A stretch of 64,000 nt of DNA from NCBI RefSeq assembly GCF_011764585.1, contig NZ_AP022853.1, positions 2,568,501-2,632,500 on the forward strand. Direction: 5' to 3'. Of the stretch, positions 52,466 through 64,000 are shown in pieces. Source of the stretch: Sulfurimicrobium lacus. GTDB lineage: Bacteria; Pseudomonadota; Gammaproteobacteria; Burkholderiales; Sulfuricellaceae. Made by a program: the position numbers and the translations under genes. The stretch's first letter is position 1, and every line of letters begins with the position of its first letter. The notes beneath the pieces were generated by a model that was not told where the DNA came from, ran no database searches, and worked only from the letters and a program-made list of their open reading frames with translations.

Positions 52466-53373
52466 CGGTTAATTTGCATCATCGTTGGCAGGGCCGGGAT
52501 TTTTTCCACCGACCAGTGCGCGATGGCCCAAGACCAGAACGAGGTCAGCTCGCCTTGCAACATTTCGCGGGGCGGATCCTGGCCGAGAAACTCCAGTACC
52601 TTGAACAATAGCGGCAAAGGGACATCAGCTTCAACCGCCGAAGCCAGATTCTGCTTGCTGAGTTTTTCACCCTGGACATTTACTGCGACCGGCAGATGAA
52701 GGTAGGACGGCGTGGTCAAACCCAACAACTTTTGCAAATAGATCTGGCGCGGAGTCGAATCGAGAATGTCCGCACCGCGCACAATATCGCTAATCCCCTG
52801 TTCGGCATCATCGACTACCACCGCCAGCTGATACGCATAGAAACCGTCTGCACGGCGCAAAACGAAATCCCCCGTCTCAGCTGCCAGACGCTGTGAACGG
52901 TGCCCCAGCAAACGGTCATGGAACTGGATCAGCACATCATCGGTCCTTACCCGAAGCGCATGCCTGGTCCTTCCCGGCCGCATGCCATTGCGGCAATAGC
53001 CCGGATAGACAAGACTCGAAGAAGAGCCGAGCGCAGAATCAGCAATTTCACGACGCGAGCAGTTGCATGGATAAAGCGCATCTTGGCACTGCAGTTGATC
53101 CAGCGCCTCGCGATATGCGTCGCCGCGCCGACTTTGGTACATTACCGCGCCGTCCCAATGCAGATCCAATGCTTCCAGCGTGCGCAAAATAGCATCTGCT
53201 GCGCCCGCCATGACCCTGGGCGGGTCGAGGTCCTCGATGCGCACCAGCCATTCGCCATGACGTGATTTGGCATCGAGGAAGCTGCCCACGGCCGCCACCA
53301 GCGATCCGAAATGCAGCTCTCCCGTGGGGGATGGCGCGAACCTGCCGCGATGTGGTGAGACTTCGGTTTTCAT
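52459..53373 (-). CDS. gluQ: Glutamyl-Q tRNA(Asp) synthetase, 304 aa
   Basis: The catalytic core resembles GluRS without the anticodon-binding half: APSPTGELHFGSL (HIGH-type motif), WLVRIEDLDPPR, YPCNCSRREI (the zinc/cysteine region of GluQRS), GYCRNG, and EKLSKQN as the KMSKS-type loop. The length is normal for the family. It glutamylates queuosine at the wobble position of tRNA-Asp. No dksA, its common neighbour, is nearby. Confidence 0.92.
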   Translation of the reverse strand: MKTEVSPHRGRFAPSPTGELHFGSLVAAVGSFLDAKSRHGEWLVRIEDLDPPRVMAGAADAILRTLEALDLHWDGAVMYQSRRGDAYREALDQLQCQDALYPCNCSRREIADSALGSSSSLVYPGYCRNGMRPGRTRHALRVRTDDVLIQFHDRLLGHRSQRLAAETGDFVLRRADGFYAYQLAVVVDDAEQGISDIVRGADILDSTPRQIYLQKLLGLTTPSYLHLPVAVNVQGEKLSKQNLASAVEADVPLPLLFKVLEFLGQDPPREMLQGELTSFWSWAIAHWSVEKIPALPTMMQINRQ

Positions 53374-53479
53374 TAAGTGTCAATTCTGCCCCAGAAGACA
53401 AAATCACACAAAGTTCGAGCCATTGCAGAACGCCGCACCGCACCCATATTCCCTCCATCAGCATTTGGAGGAAACAGCC

Positions 53480-54178
53480 ATGATCCAATTACGCAAAGCC
53501 AGCGAACGCGGCCACGCCAACCACGGCTGGCTCGATACCTGGCACAGTTTTTCTTTCGCGGATTATTATGATCCGCAACACATGGGGTTTTCCGTTCTGC
53601 GGGTTATCAACGATGACCGCATCGCCCCTGGGGCCGGTTTCCCTACTCATAGCCATCGCGATATGGAAATCATCACCTATCTCCTGCAAGGCTCCCTGGC
53701 ACACAAGGACAGCATGGGTAATGGGTCGGTCATTCGGCCCGGTGAAATCCAGCGCATGAGTGCAGGAAGTGGCATCAGCCACAGCGAATTCAACGCATCC
53801 GAAAGCGAAGAAGCGCATCTGCTGCAAATCTGGATCGAACCGAAAGAAAACGGCATCACCCCCAGCTACGAGCAAAAATCATTGCCTGTCGCAGGCAACA
53901 ACGCGCAGCTGAATTTGCTGGCCTCTCCTGATGGTCAGGATGGCTCGGTGATCATTCATCAAGACGTGCGCCTCTACGCCACGCATCTTCAAGAACATGG
54001 GGAAGTGGCATATTCATTGCCGGCAGGTCGCCGCGCCTATCTTCACCTCGCCCGTGGCAAACTGAAGTTGAACGGCCTTGAACTCGAAGCCGGAGATGGC
54101 GCGAAAATATTGGATGAAAATATCAACATCCTCAGCACCGAAGCCGGCTCCGAGGCACTACTATTTGATCTGCCATAG
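53480..54178 (+). CDS. Pirin-family (bicupin) protein, 232 aa
   Basis: The N-terminal cupin has the pirin metal-site pattern: FPTHSHRDMEIITYLLQGSLAHKDSMGN and MSAGSGISHSEFN. DTWHSFSFADYYDP near the start is typical. The ATG at 53480 follows GGAGGAAA; the open frame continues further upstream but overlaps gluQ. Bacterial pirins of this type include quercetin dioxygenases and regulators of redox enzymes; the role here is not fixed. Confidence 0.9.
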   Translation: MIQLRKASERGHANHGWLDTWHSFSFADYYDPQHMGFSVLRVINDDRIAPGAGFPTHSHRDMEIITYLLQGSLAHKDSMGNGSVIRPGEIQRMSAGSGISHSEFNASESEEAHLLQIWIEPKENGITPSYEQKSLPVAGNNAQLNLLASPDGQDGSVIIHQDVRLYATHLQEHGEVAYSLPAGRRAYLHLARGKLKLNGLELEAGDGAKILDENINILSTEAGSEALLFDLP

Positions 54179-54235
54179 CCCGCAGCTATAATCCGCCCAA
54201 CCGCTTCAGTTGGCGATTTTTTACAAGGAAAAACC

Positions 54236-54844
54236 ATGCAGCACAAACCCGCAATAACTGCCGTCCCTGTTCATGAAATCATCACCAAGCGTTGGAGCTG
54301 CCGCGCATTTGACGCAGCAAAACCAGTCAGCCGGGATCAGATCGTTGCCCTAATGGAGGCGGCTCGCTGGGCGCCATCCTGCTTTGGCGATGAGCCCTGG
54401 CACTTTATCGTTTGGGATAAGGATACGGATGCTGCGGCATGGAACAAGGCGTTCGACTGTCTGGGGGAATGGAACCAGAATTGGGTCAAGAATGCACCGC
54501 TTCTGATATTGGTTACCGCCAATAGCGTCTTCCACAAAAACGGCAAGCCCAATGCGTGGGGACAATACGACTCAGGCGCTGCAGCCGAAAACATGTGTCT
54601 TCAAGCTGTCGCCATGGGATTGATGGCGCACCAAATGGGCGGGTTTGATCCCGACAAAGCACGGAAAGCGTTCGGCATTCCTGAGCAGTTTTCCTGTATG
54701 GCCATGATCGCCGTCGGTTATCAGGGCGAGGAAACTGTCCTTGACGAAGAGTTGAAGGCACTGGAAGTTGCTTGCAGGGCGAGATCAGCCATTGGCGAGC
54801 ATTTCTTCGAAGGCACATGGGGCAAAGCGATCAAAACCGGTTAA
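54236..54844 (+). CDS. Nitroreductase-family flavoprotein, 202 aa
   Basis: The sequence has the opening RWSCRAFDAAKPVSRDQIVALMEAARWAPSCFGDEPWHFIVW, with the FMN-phosphate Arg-Ser pattern, the central DSGAAAENMCLQAVAMGLMAHQMGGFD and AMIAVGY near the end. These enzymes use NAD(P)H and FMN to reduce nitro compounds or quinones. The gene starts 57 bases after the pirin gene with AAGGAAAAA upstream, so the two may be co-transcribed. Confidence 0.9.
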   Translation: MQHKPAITAVPVHEIITKRWSCRAFDAAKPVSRDQIVALMEAARWAPSCFGDEPWHFIVWDKDTDAAAWNKAFDCLGEWNQNWVKNAPLLILVTANSVFHKNGKPNAWGQYDSGAAAENMCLQAVAMGLMAHQMGGFDPDKARKAFGIPEQFSCMAMIAVGYQGEETVLDEELKALEVACRARSAIGEHFFEGTWGKAIKTG

Positions 54845-54905
54845 TCTATTTCTTTGCCACTGGAAACGTGCTTAAATAAACAAAAATATTCGAGGAGGGC
54901 AAAAA

Positions 54906-55178
54906 ATGGCCAATTCTGACGACATGACCGAACTGGAAAAGAAATTTCCGCGAATTGTAGAGAAACTCGCGTTGCTGTGGGGTCATGAGGGCGTTTCCCC
55001 TTTTCTTACCCATTTGCTGATAGATGACCGTGGCGACCGTCATGGTTTTACTGGCGACATCATGGCCGAGATCATGTTTCTCAACAATCTCCATGAAGAT
55101 ATGGAGAGCGAAAATCAACCGCAGAGCGGCCAAGCCCTGTGGGAAAACCCGCTAATCAAGAACCTGCAAAGCGAATAA
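54906..55178 (+). CDS. Small hypothetical protein, 90 aa
   Basis: GAGGAGGG just upstream of the ATG makes translation likely. The acidic product (TELEKKFPRIVEKLALLWGH, FLTHLLIDDRGDRHGF, DIMAEIMFLNNLHEDM) looks helical and soluble. I do not recognise a family. It follows the nitroreductase gene by 61 bases and faces truB across 15 bases. Confidence 0.6.
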   Translation: MANSDDMTELEKKFPRIVEKLALLWGHEGVSPFLTHLLIDDRGDRHGFTGDIMAEIMFLNNLHEDMESENQPQSGQALWENPLIKNLQSE

Positions 55179-55193
55179 GCCAGGCATGATTTT

Positions 55194-56123
55194 TCAGGAC
55201 AGCAAGGTCGCTTGGTTCTTTGCTGTCACAATGAGCCTCTTGGGCGCAACCTTGCCTGCATCGGTAATTTCCCCCAACCCGAGAAAAACCTGATCCGGTC
55301 CATATAAGCTTACCAGTCCTGTGCTTGACTGCTTTGGTTGCCACACCTCTTGTCCCTGCTGCACGTAGAACGCACTCTCACGATCGAGGAACACCTTGGG
55401 CAAACCTTCAACCAAGCAATCCGCGGGTAGCAAGCAGGCATCGCGTTGTTCGGGCTGCATCTGTTCCAGTTGCGATAGCGTCAGCGCATGAGCGAGGTCA
55501 AAGCCGCCGGTGGAGATTCGCCTTAGCGCCTTAAGGTGAGCACCGCAACCGAGTTCCGCACCGATGTCCTCGGCCAGCACCCGGATATATGTCCCCTTGC
55601 TGCAGCTCACCGTAACACTTAATTCATCGCCACAAAATTCATCCAGGTCAAGACGGTAGATTGTTATATCGCGCGCCTTACGTTCAATATCGATGCCCGC
55701 GCGCGCATAGGTATACAACGCTTTTCCCTGGTGTTTCAGGGCCGAATACATGGGCGGGATTTGTTGCATGGGGCCGGTGAAGTTGCGTAAAACCTGCTCC
55801 ACCTGCATCTGGCTTACACTCACTGGACACTGGCTGATGATTTCGCCTTCGACGTCGCCTGTGGTTGTGGTGGCGCCGAGTTTGATGACTGCCTGGTAGA
55901 CCTTGTCCGCGTCCAGCAAGTACTGCGAAAACTTTGTCGCTTCTCCAAAGCAGAGAGGCAACAGCCCAGTGGCAAGGGGGTCGAGATTTCCGGTGTGGCC
56001 TGCCTTCTCCGCCTGAAACAGCCGTTTAACCTGCTGCAACGCAGTATTGGACGAGATGCCGTGCGCCTTATCGAGAAGCAAGACACCACTGATCGGGCGT
56101 TTAATACGCTTGAACTGCAGCAC
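55194..56123 (-). CDS. truB: tRNA pseudouridine-55 synthase TruB, 309 aa
   Basis: The catalytic motif GHTGNLDPLATGLLPLC with its nucleophilic Asp is near residue 40-50, preceded by SGVLLLDKAHGISSN. Later blocks (SALKHQGKALYTYARAGI, CSKGTYIRVLAEDIG) and a PUA-type end complete the family pattern. It makes pseudouridine 55 in the T-loop of tRNAs. It follows rbfA by 2 bases. The usual next gene rpsO is not found downstream. Confidence 0.95.
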   Translation of the reverse strand: MLQFKRIKRPISGVLLLDKAHGISSNTALQQVKRLFQAEKAGHTGNLDPLATGLLPLCFGEATKFSQYLLDADKVYQAVIKLGATTTTGDVEGEIISQCPVSVSQMQVEQVLRNFTGPMQQIPPMYSALKHQGKALYTYARAGIDIERKARDITIYRLDLDEFCGDELSVTVSCSKGTYIRVLAEDIGAELGCGAHLKALRRISTGGFDLAHALTLSQLEQMQPEQRDACLLPADCLVEGLPKVFLDRESAFYVQQGQEVWQPKQSSTGLVSLYGPDQVFLGLGEITDAGKVAPKRLIVTAKNQATLLS

Positions 56124-56125
56124 GA

Positions 56126-56506
56126 TCAGTCTTCTTCCTGGTCCTGCTTGTCACTCTCCTGGGAGACTGCTTCCTCAATCAGGTGCGAAAGCTGCACGCC
56201 ACGCTCCACTGAGCTGTCGAACACAAAGTGCAACTGAGGCACAATGCGCAGGCGCATGCGATGCGCTAGCTGACTGCGCAGAAAACCCGCAGCGCGATTC
56301 AAACCGACCAAGGTTTCTTCGAGCGAGTGTCCTTGGTTCAACAGCGTAAAGTAGACCTTGGCATGAGCATAGTCAGGCGTGACTTCAACATCAGTCAACG
56401 TCACCATGCCCACGCGCGGGTCTTTCAGCTCCAGTTGAAGCAACTCGGCCAACTCGCGCTGGATTTGCTCGGCAACGCGGCGCGGACGTGAATGGTCTTT
56501 TGGCAT
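56126..56506 (-). CDS. rbfA: Ribosome-binding factor A, 126 aa
   Basis: This small KH-like protein shows RPRRVAEQIQRELAELLQLELKDPRVGMVTLTDVEVTPDYAHAKVYF and the C-terminal HRMRLRIVPQLHFVFDSS, all typical of RbfA. It assists 30S maturation at the 16S rRNA 5' end. It is encoded 14 bases after infB in the conserved operon. Confidence 0.95.
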   Translation of the reverse strand: MPKDHSRPRRVAEQIQRELAELLQLELKDPRVGMVTLTDVEVTPDYAHAKVYFTLLNQGHSLEETLVGLNRAAGFLRSQLAHRMRLRIVPQLHFVFDSSVERGVQLSHLIEEAVSQESDKQDQEED

Positions 56507-56520
56507 AATATTTAAAAGCT

Positions 56521-59256
56521 TTAGAGGCTTCTGGCCACTTCCACCATTTCGAATACTTCAAGCTGGTCACCGACCTCGACATCGTTGAAGTTCTTCAACG
56601 AAAGACCGCATTCAAAGCCGGACCTGACTTCTTTGACGTCATCCTTGAAGCGCTTGAGCGAATCCAGTTCGCCGGTGTGAATCACTACGTTGCTGCGCAA
56701 TAAACGTACCGAAGAGCCACGCTTGACCACGCCATCCAGCACGTAGCAACCCGCTACCGTACCGACCTTGGTAATGCGGAACACGTTACGCACTTCAACC
56801 AAGCCAGTGACGCTCTCTTTGCGCTCCGGCGACAGCATCCCGGACAGTGCGGCCTTAACCTCGTCCACCGCTTCATAAATAATGTTGTAATAATGAACGT
56901 CGACGCCGGAAGACTGTATCAACTTGCGCGCCGTCGCATCAGCCCTGCTGTTGAAACCGATCACGATAGCTTTGGAGGCAATCGCCAGATTGATGTCAGA
57001 CTCGGTAATCGCACCTACACCACTATGCACAATCGTGACTTTGACCTCGTCCGTGGAAAGCTTTTGCAGCGAATGAATCAACGCTTCGTAGGAGCCCTGA
57101 ACGTCGGCCTTGATAATCAGCGGCAGCGATTTGACCTCGCCCTCCGCGATCTGGTCGAACATGTTCTCCAGCTTCGCAGCCTGCTGCTTTGCCAGTTTGA
57201 CTGCGCGGAATTTGCCTTGGCGGAACAGCGCAATTTCACGCGCCTTGCGTTCATCAGAGATAACAATAACTTCTTCACCAGCCATCGGCACTTCGGAAAG
57301 ACCCTGGATCTCAACCGGGATTGACGGGCCGGCTTCCTTCACCGCGGCACCGTTTTCGTCGAGCATGGCGCGCACGCGCCCGAATACTGCACCGGCCAGC
57401 AACATATCACCCAATTTCAGCGTACCAGCCAACACCAGCACAGTAGCCACCGGACCACGCCCCTTGTCGAGACGCGCCTCGATCACCAGCCCCTTGGCAG
57501 GCGCTTCACGCGGTGCCTTGAGTTCAAGAATTTCCGACTGTAGCGCGACACCTTCCAGTAATTCGTCGATTCCCTGGCCGGTCTTGGCGGAAACCTCCAC
57601 AAACATGGCGTCGCCACCCCAATCCTCGGGAACTACCCCTTGCGCAACCAGTTCCTGTTTGACACGCTCCGGATTCGCATCGGCTTTGTCGATCTTGTTG
57701 ACTGCTACCACGATCGGCACACCGGCGGCCTTCGCATGGTGAACAGCTTCGATTGTCTGAGGCATGACGCCGTCGTCGGCAGCGACAACCAGAATAACCA
57801 CGTCGGTCGCTTTCGCGCCACGTGCGCGCATCGCGGTAAACGCTTCGTGCCCCGGCGTGTCAAGAAAAGTAACCATTCCACGCGGCGTTTCGACGTGATA
57901 AGCGCCGATGTGCTGAGTAATGCCACCGGCCTCACCATGTGCGACACGGGTGCGACGGATATAGTCCAGCAAAGAAGTCTTTCCGTGGTCAACGTGACCC
58001 ATCACCGTTACGACTGGCGCACGAGGCTCAAGCGCCGCCTCGTGATGCTCCATCGTATCGTCAAGGAAAGCTTCCGGGTTATCCAGCGCGGCCGGCTTCG
58101 CCACATGGCCCATTTCTTCAACCACGATCATCGCAGTTTCCTGATCGATAACCTGATTAATGGTGACCATCGAGCCCATTTTCATCATGACCTTGATCAC
58201 TTCTGCCGCCTTCACCGCCATTTTCTGGGCCAGTGCCGCGACAGTAATGGTTTCGGGCACCAAAACCTCATGTACGATCGGTTCAGTAGGCATCTCAAAG
58301 GCATGCGGAGCATCGGATTGTTGTCGATGAGCCTTATCCTTGCGCCCACGCCAGCTTCCTGGTGCGCCCATGTCACCGCGCACGCGAAGGCCGCGCTTTT
58401 TGTTGCTATCATCAGACCACGTACTTTCCTTGGTCTTTTTCGCACCCTTTTTCTCAGCCTTGGCAGCTTTCTGTTCCGGTGTAACTGCTGGCTTGTGCAG
58501 TGTGCCTTCAGTCGGTGGAGCCACGGATACAGCCGGAGTTGCCAATTCAAGCAACTTAGCTGCGGCCGCAGCCTTTGCAGCGGCTTCATCAGCCTGGCGT
58601 TTCTGTTCGCGATCCTGTTTTTCACGCAGCTCAGCGCTTTGTCTTGCAAAAAGGGCTGCCTGTCGACGTGCCTCTTCTTCGCGTTTGGCAATTTGTGCCG
58701 CATCCAGTATCGGCGCATGAAGCTGGCGAGTAGGCTGAACCGTTACAGCCGGCTTGGCCTCTTGCACAGGCTCAGGTTCTGGTGCGACCGGTGCGGGTTC
58801 AGCCACCAGTTCGACCACGGGTTCTTCTGCGGGAGGGGGGGATACAACTTCTTCAGCAACTGCGTGCACTGGTTCAACCTGCAGAGACTCTTGCTTTACC
58901 TCCACTTCCTCAACAACGGGTTCGGCAGCGTCCACAGTCACGGCCAACTCTTCAGAGACATCGCGCTTAACAAAAACCCGTTTTTTCTTGACCTCGACCT
59001 GAATCGTCCGCGCTTTACCGGTACTGTCGGCCTTCTTGATTTCCGTCGTTTCACGTCTTGTCAAAGTAATTTTGCTTTTAACGTCCGACGCGCCGTGGGA
59101 ACGACGCAAATAATCAAGTAATTGCGCCTTGTCCTGTTCGGTTAGCGAATCATCGTTCTGGCTTTTGTTCACTCCGGCCGCACGTAATTGCTCAAGCAGC
59201 AGGGCTGCAGGCAATCCCAGTTCTGTAGCGAACTGCGTAACGTTCATATGTGCCAT
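56521..59256 (-). CDS. infB: Translation initiation factor IF-2, 911 aa
   Basis: An IF2-N domain ([19 protein letters not shown]) and a long charged Glu/Ala/Lys-rich linker with [17 protein letters not shown] precede the GTPase domain, with G1 GHVDHGKT near residue 420, G3 DTPGHEAF and G4 NKID. The beta-barrel and C-terminal domains follow, ending [18 protein letters not shown]. It delivers fMet-tRNA to the 30S subunit. Its length is typical of betaproteobacteria. Confidence 0.97.
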   Translation of the reverse strand: MAHMNVTQFATELGLPAALLLEQLRAAGVNKSQNDDSLTEQDKAQLLDYLRRSHGASDVKSKITLTRRETTEIKKADSTGKARTIQVEVKKKRVFVKRDVSEELAVTVDAAEPVVEEVEVKQESLQVEPVHAVAEEVVSPPPAEEPVVELVAEPAPVAPEPEPVQEAKPAVTVQPTRQLHAPILDAAQIAKREEEARRQAALFARQSAELREKQDREQKRQADEAAAKAAAAAKLLELATPAVSVAPPTEGTLHKPAVTPEQKAAKAEKKGAKKTKESTWSDDSNKKRGLRVRGDMGAPGSWRGRKDKAHRQQSDAPHAFEMPTEPIVHEVLVPETITVAALAQKMAVKAAEVIKVMMKMGSMVTINQVIDQETAMIVVEEMGHVAKPAALDNPEAFLDDTMEHHEAALEPRAPVVTVMGHVDHGKTSLLDYIRRTRVAHGEAGGITQHIGAYHVETPRGMVTFLDTPGHEAFTAMRARGAKATDVVILVVAADDGVMPQTIEAVHHAKAAGVPIVVAVNKIDKADANPERVKQELVAQGVVPEDWGGDAMFVEVSAKTGQGIDELLEGVALQSEILELKAPREAPAKGLVIEARLDKGRGPVATVLVLAGTLKLGDMLLAGAVFGRVRAMLDENGAAVKEAGPSIPVEIQGLSEVPMAGEEVIVISDERKAREIALFRQGKFRAVKLAKQQAAKLENMFDQIAEGEVKSLPLIIKADVQGSYEALIHSLQKLSTDEVKVTIVHSGVGAITESDINLAIASKAIVIGFNSRADATARKLIQSSGVDVHYYNIIYEAVDEVKAALSGMLSPERKESVTGLVEVRNVFRITKVGTVAGCYVLDGVVKRGSSVRLLRSNVVIHTGELDSLKRFKDDVKEVRSGFECGLSLKNFNDVEVGDQLEVFEMVEVARSL

Positions 59257-59277
59257 TCCGGCCTCCTGTCCAATTCT

Positions 59278-60750
59278 TTAAGCAAACCACGGTGCGCGAG
59301 CGGTCATTATCAACTGTTTGGCGCGCTCTTCATCCATACCGGTCATTTCGACCAAATCATCTACAGCCAGGTCTGCAAGATCGTCCATCGTAATAACACC
59401 TTTACTCGCCAGAATCCCAGCAGTGTCATTATCCATACCATCCATCTTGAGCAGGCTTTCAGCAAGGTTCTCGACTTTTTCCTCGCTGGCAATGGCCTCG
59501 GTCAACAAGGCATTGCGCGCACGGCTGCGCAACTCATTTACCGTATTTTCATCAAAAGCTTCAATTTCCAGCATTTCAGACAAGGGCACGTAGGCCACTT
59601 CTTCAAGTGTGCTGAAACCTTCCTGAATCAGGATGTCCGCGAGTTCTTCATCCACATCCAGTTTTTCAATAAATATCTTCCGAATCGACGTATATTCTTC
59701 CTCGTGCTTTTTCTCGGCCTCTTCCACCGTCATGATATTGAGGTTCCAACCGGTCAATTCCGAGGCAAGCCGAACATTTTGACCACTACGGCCAATCGCC
59801 ATGGCTAACTGTTCTTCCTCGACGACCACATCCATACTGTGCTTGTCTTCATCGACAACAATGCTGCTGACTTCCGCAGGGGCTAAAGCACCGATAACAA
59901 ACTGAGCTGGATCCGCAGACCATAAAATAATGTCGACACGCTCCCCGCCCAACTCGCCGGTAACCGCCTGCACTCGCGAACCGCGCATGCCGACGCAGGT
60001 ACCAATGGGATCGATACGCTGGTCATTGGATTTCACCGCAATCTTGGCCCGCATACCCGCATCACGAGCCGCAGCGCGTATTTCCAGAAGGCCTTCTTCA
60101 ATCTCCGGCACTTCCAATTCAAATAACTTAATTATAAATTCTGGCACGACTCGTGACAAAATCAACTGTGGACCACGTCCACCACGATCAATGCGTAACA
60201 AATATGCACGAACACGATCACCAACCCGAAGATTTTCCTTCGGAATCATCTGTTCGCGTGGCAATAAAGCCTCAAGCCGCCCCGACTCAATGATCGCGCT
60301 GCCACGCTCCATGCGCTTGATCACCCCGGTAACCAGATGCTCTTTTCGAGCAAGAAAATCGTTCAGTATTTGCTCGCGCTCAGCCTCACGAATCTTCTGC
60401 AAAATTACCTGTTTAGCAGCTTGCGCACCAATCCGGCCGAATTCGACAGCCTCAAGTGGCTGTTCGATAAAATCATCGATCTGGGCATCACTCTTTTGCT
60501 GTAACGCTTGATCCAGCGTCAACTGACGCTCAGAAAACTCAAGCGCATCATCTGCCACAACTTGCCAGCGCCGAAAAGAATCGTATTCTCCAGTAAGGCG
60601 GTCAATTGACACCCTGACGTCCACATCCTCGTGAAAACGCTTTTTCGTAGCAGACGCCAAAGCAAGTTCAAGTGCGCCGAAGACAATCTCTTTATCCACG
60701 TTCTTCTCACGCGCAAGAGCATCCACAACTAACAATACTTCACGACTCAT
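59278..60750 (-). CDS. nusA: Transcription termination/antitermination factor NusA, 490 aa
   Basis: An N-terminal RNA-polymerase-binding domain ([21 protein letters not shown]), S1 domain ([20 protein letters not shown]), two KH domains ([43 protein letters not shown]) and two acidic C-terminal repeats are in the standard order. It modulates pausing, termination and rRNA antitermination. It lies between rimP and infB, 61 bases after rimP. Confidence 0.97.
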   Translation of the reverse strand: MSREVLLVVDALAREKNVDKEIVFGALELALASATKKRFHEDVDVRVSIDRLTGEYDSFRRWQVVADDALEFSERQLTLDQALQQKSDAQIDDFIEQPLEAVEFGRIGAQAAKQVILQKIREAEREQILNDFLARKEHLVTGVIKRMERGSAIIESGRLEALLPREQMIPKENLRVGDRVRAYLLRIDRGGRGPQLILSRVVPEFIIKLFELEVPEIEEGLLEIRAAARDAGMRAKIAVKSNDQRIDPIGTCVGMRGSRVQAVTGELGGERVDIILWSADPAQFVIGALAPAEVSSIVVDEDKHSMDVVVEEEQLAMAIGRSGQNVRLASELTGWNLNIMTVEEAEKKHEEEYTSIRKIFIEKLDVDEELADILIQEGFSTLEEVAYVPLSEMLEIEAFDENTVNELRSRARNALLTEAIASEEKVENLAESLLKMDGMDNDTAGILASKGVITMDDLADLAVDDLVEMTGMDEERAKQLIMTARAPWFA

Positions 60751-60811
60751 ACACCCCTCCGATTCATCATTCGGTCAGATATTGCTCAACTTTTTCGTCA
60801 GGCAAAACTGG

Positions 60812-61243
60812 TTAAAACTGTGGCACCAATCTTGCCTTGTCAATATTGGCAAGGTCGAGAGCGATCACAGCGCCCTCAACCTCCAGCTGCAAATAACCAT
60901 CCTGCACCCCCACAAGGGTGCCAACAAACTTTTTACGCCCCAGCAAAGGAACTCTTAACTTGACCTGTGCCTTTTCGCCACAAAAGCGTACAAAATCGGC
61001 TTCCTTCTTTACCGGCCGATCAAGGCCTGGTGAAGACACTTCCAACCGGTCATACTCGAAATCCATTTCGACAGCCAAAAGACGTGAAATGTGGTTGCTA
61101 ACCAAAACGCAATCTTCAACGTTAATACCATCCGGCTTGTCAATGAACACCCGCAGCAATTTGCCGTGATTACTCAATTCCAAGTCAACCAACTCATAAC
61201 CAAGCCCCTGCAAAGTGGACTCAAGCAAAGAATTCAGTTCCAT
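60812..61243 (-). CDS. rimP: Ribosome maturation factor RimP, 143 aa
   Basis: The ATG at 61243 gives the family start ([22 protein letters not shown]); the open frame upstream runs through the terminator hairpin and is not used. [16 protein letters not shown] and [21 protein letters not shown] are the core RimP motifs. It assists 30S assembly. It heads the nusA-infB operon as in most proteobacteria. Confidence 0.95.
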   Translation of the reverse strand: MELNSLLESTLQGLGYELVDLELSNHGKLLRVFIDKPDGINVEDCVLVSNHISRLLAVEMDFEYDRLEVSSPGLDRPVKKEADFVRFCGEKAQVKLRVPLLGRKKFVGTLVGVQDGYLQLEVEGAVIALDLANIDKARLVPQF

Positions 61244-61257
61244 AATCTCACCACAAA

Positions 61258-61282
61258 TAAAAAATGGGCCCCTGCGGCCCAT
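61258..61282 (-). terminator. Terminator-shaped hairpin directly before rimP
   Basis: On the minus strand ATGGGCC, five bases, GGCCCAT is followed by six T. It ends about 15 bases before the rimP ATG. It could stop read-through from the rRNA operon, and would also form at the extreme 5' end of transcripts from the promoter at 61294. Confidence 0.7.
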
Positions 61283-61293
61283 CTTTCGTCGGC

Positions 61294-61299
61294 ATTATA
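61294..61299 (-). promoter_or_regulatory. Predicted -10 (TATAAT) of the rimP-nusA operon
   Basis: GCTATAATGCC on the minus strand is a consensus -10; TTGGCA lies 19 bases upstream as a possible -35. Transcription would begin near 61287, five bases before the hairpin. Confidence 0.55.
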
Positions 61300-61327
61300 G
61301 CAAAAAAACAACAGCATCTGCCAACTC

Positions 61328-61363
61328 AAAAAAAAACCCTCTGCCATTTTGTAGCAGAGGGTT
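61328..61363 (-). terminator. Rho-independent terminator of the rRNA operon
   Basis: On the minus strand AACCCTCTGC, a 9-base loop, GCAGAGGGTT continue into a run of T, 11 bases after the 5S 3' end. Confidence 0.9.
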
Positions 61364-61374
61364 CTTTATAGGGA

Positions 61375-61490
61375 GCTTGGCGGTGACCTACTTTCACATG
61401 CGTAATGCACACTATCATCGGCGCGGAGGCGTTTCACGGTCCTGTTCGGGATGGGAAGGGGTGGTTCCACCTTGCTATTGCCGCCAAGCA
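61375..61490 (-). rRNA. rrf: 5S ribosomal RNA
   Basis: The minus strand reads TGCTTGGCGGCAATAGCAAG at the 5' end, CCATCCCGAACAG in the middle and GTCACCGCCAAGC at the 3' end, which pairs with the 5' end. About 116 bases, as expected. The 107-base spacer to 23S has no tRNA gene. Confidence 0.95.
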
Positions 61491-61597
61491 TAACTTGTCA
61501 CTCACAGCTGACTGGTATTGCGATCAGCTGTCAGTATTAAAACGGAAGAAGTAATGGGTAATGATTGTACTGGCTTATAGAAGCCGCTTAAGGTTAT

Positions 61598-64000
<2,403 letters not shown>

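Noticed and set aside
53267..53479. N-terminal extension of the pirin protein
   Set aside because: It overlaps gluQ antisense and lacks family features; GGAGGAAA precedes the ATG at 53480.
57640..59121. 493-codon open frame on the plus strand
   Set aside because: Antisense to infB, which is certain; the product is Cys/Phe/His-rich without domains.
61491..61597. Possible tRNA gene in the 5S-23S spacer
   Set aside because: The spacer has short inverted repeats (CAGCTGA/TCAGCTG) but no cloverleaf or T-loop sequence.

Overview
The window looks like chromosome from a betaproteobacterium, most like the Nitrosomonadales (Gallionella/Sulfuricella-type relatives). This is inference from gene content: a rimP-nusA-infB-rbfA-truB operon beside an rRNA operon, a PEP-CTERM protein behind a sigma-54 promoter, a DsrC-family protein, many PAS/GGDEF signalling proteins and an extracellular multicopper-oxidase locus. 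No sequence search was possible.

Layout. 1-5.2 kb: a large multi-PAS histidine kinase (C-terminus cut by the window edge), divergent from a small ORF and a receiver-like protein. 5.2-9.9 kb: a VOC protein, then an AttEFGH-like ABC ATPase / double-FtsX permease / lipocalin-like protein. 10-12.9 kb: a PAS-GGDEF-EAL protein and a PEP-CTERM protein. 12.97-30.0 kb: ten genes all on the minus strand. In transcription order they are two multicopper-oxidase-like proteins, a 2739-residue secreted protein, a small secreted protein, two LolA-like proteins, a cytochrome c/periplasmic-binding-protein fusion, a SCO protein, a 37-residue membrane peptide and a CusF-like protein. This reads as a copper-dependent extracytoplasmic redox system. 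30.5-41.7 kb: a lytic transglycosylase, a NarL-type regulator and a compact type II secretion-like operon with PilMNOP-like parts, a secretin with a C-terminal cohesin-like domain and four pseudopilins. It could export the proteins of the neighbouring oxidase cluster. 42-50.3 kb: a diguanylate cyclase, a soluble NarX-type kinase, then a FixL/FixJ/Crp-type operon whose kinase is divergent from a second receiver-like protein. This repeats the module at the left end. 50.4-55.2 kb: a cysteine-less DsrC-family (RspA-type) protein, ankyrin protein, gluQ, pirin, nitroreductase and small unknowns. 55.2-61.2 kb: truB, rbfA, infB, nusA, rimP on the minus strand. 61.3-64 kb: 5S and partial 23S rRNA, minus strand.

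Main observations. (1) The two multicopper-oxidase-like proteins carry complementary halves of the usual copper-ligand set, so a complete trinuclear site could form only between the two chains. (2) The kinase/receiver module is duplicated, both receivers have Asn in place of the phospho-acceptor Asp, and a related inverted-repeat box with a conserved -10 element lies in both divergent regions. A third box lies in front of the NarX-type kinase. (3) The PEP-CTERM gene has a textbook -24/-12 promoter. (4) Terminator-shaped hairpins sit unusually close to the rimP and CusF-like start codons. No CRISPR array, insertion sequence, phage gene or tRNA gene was seen.
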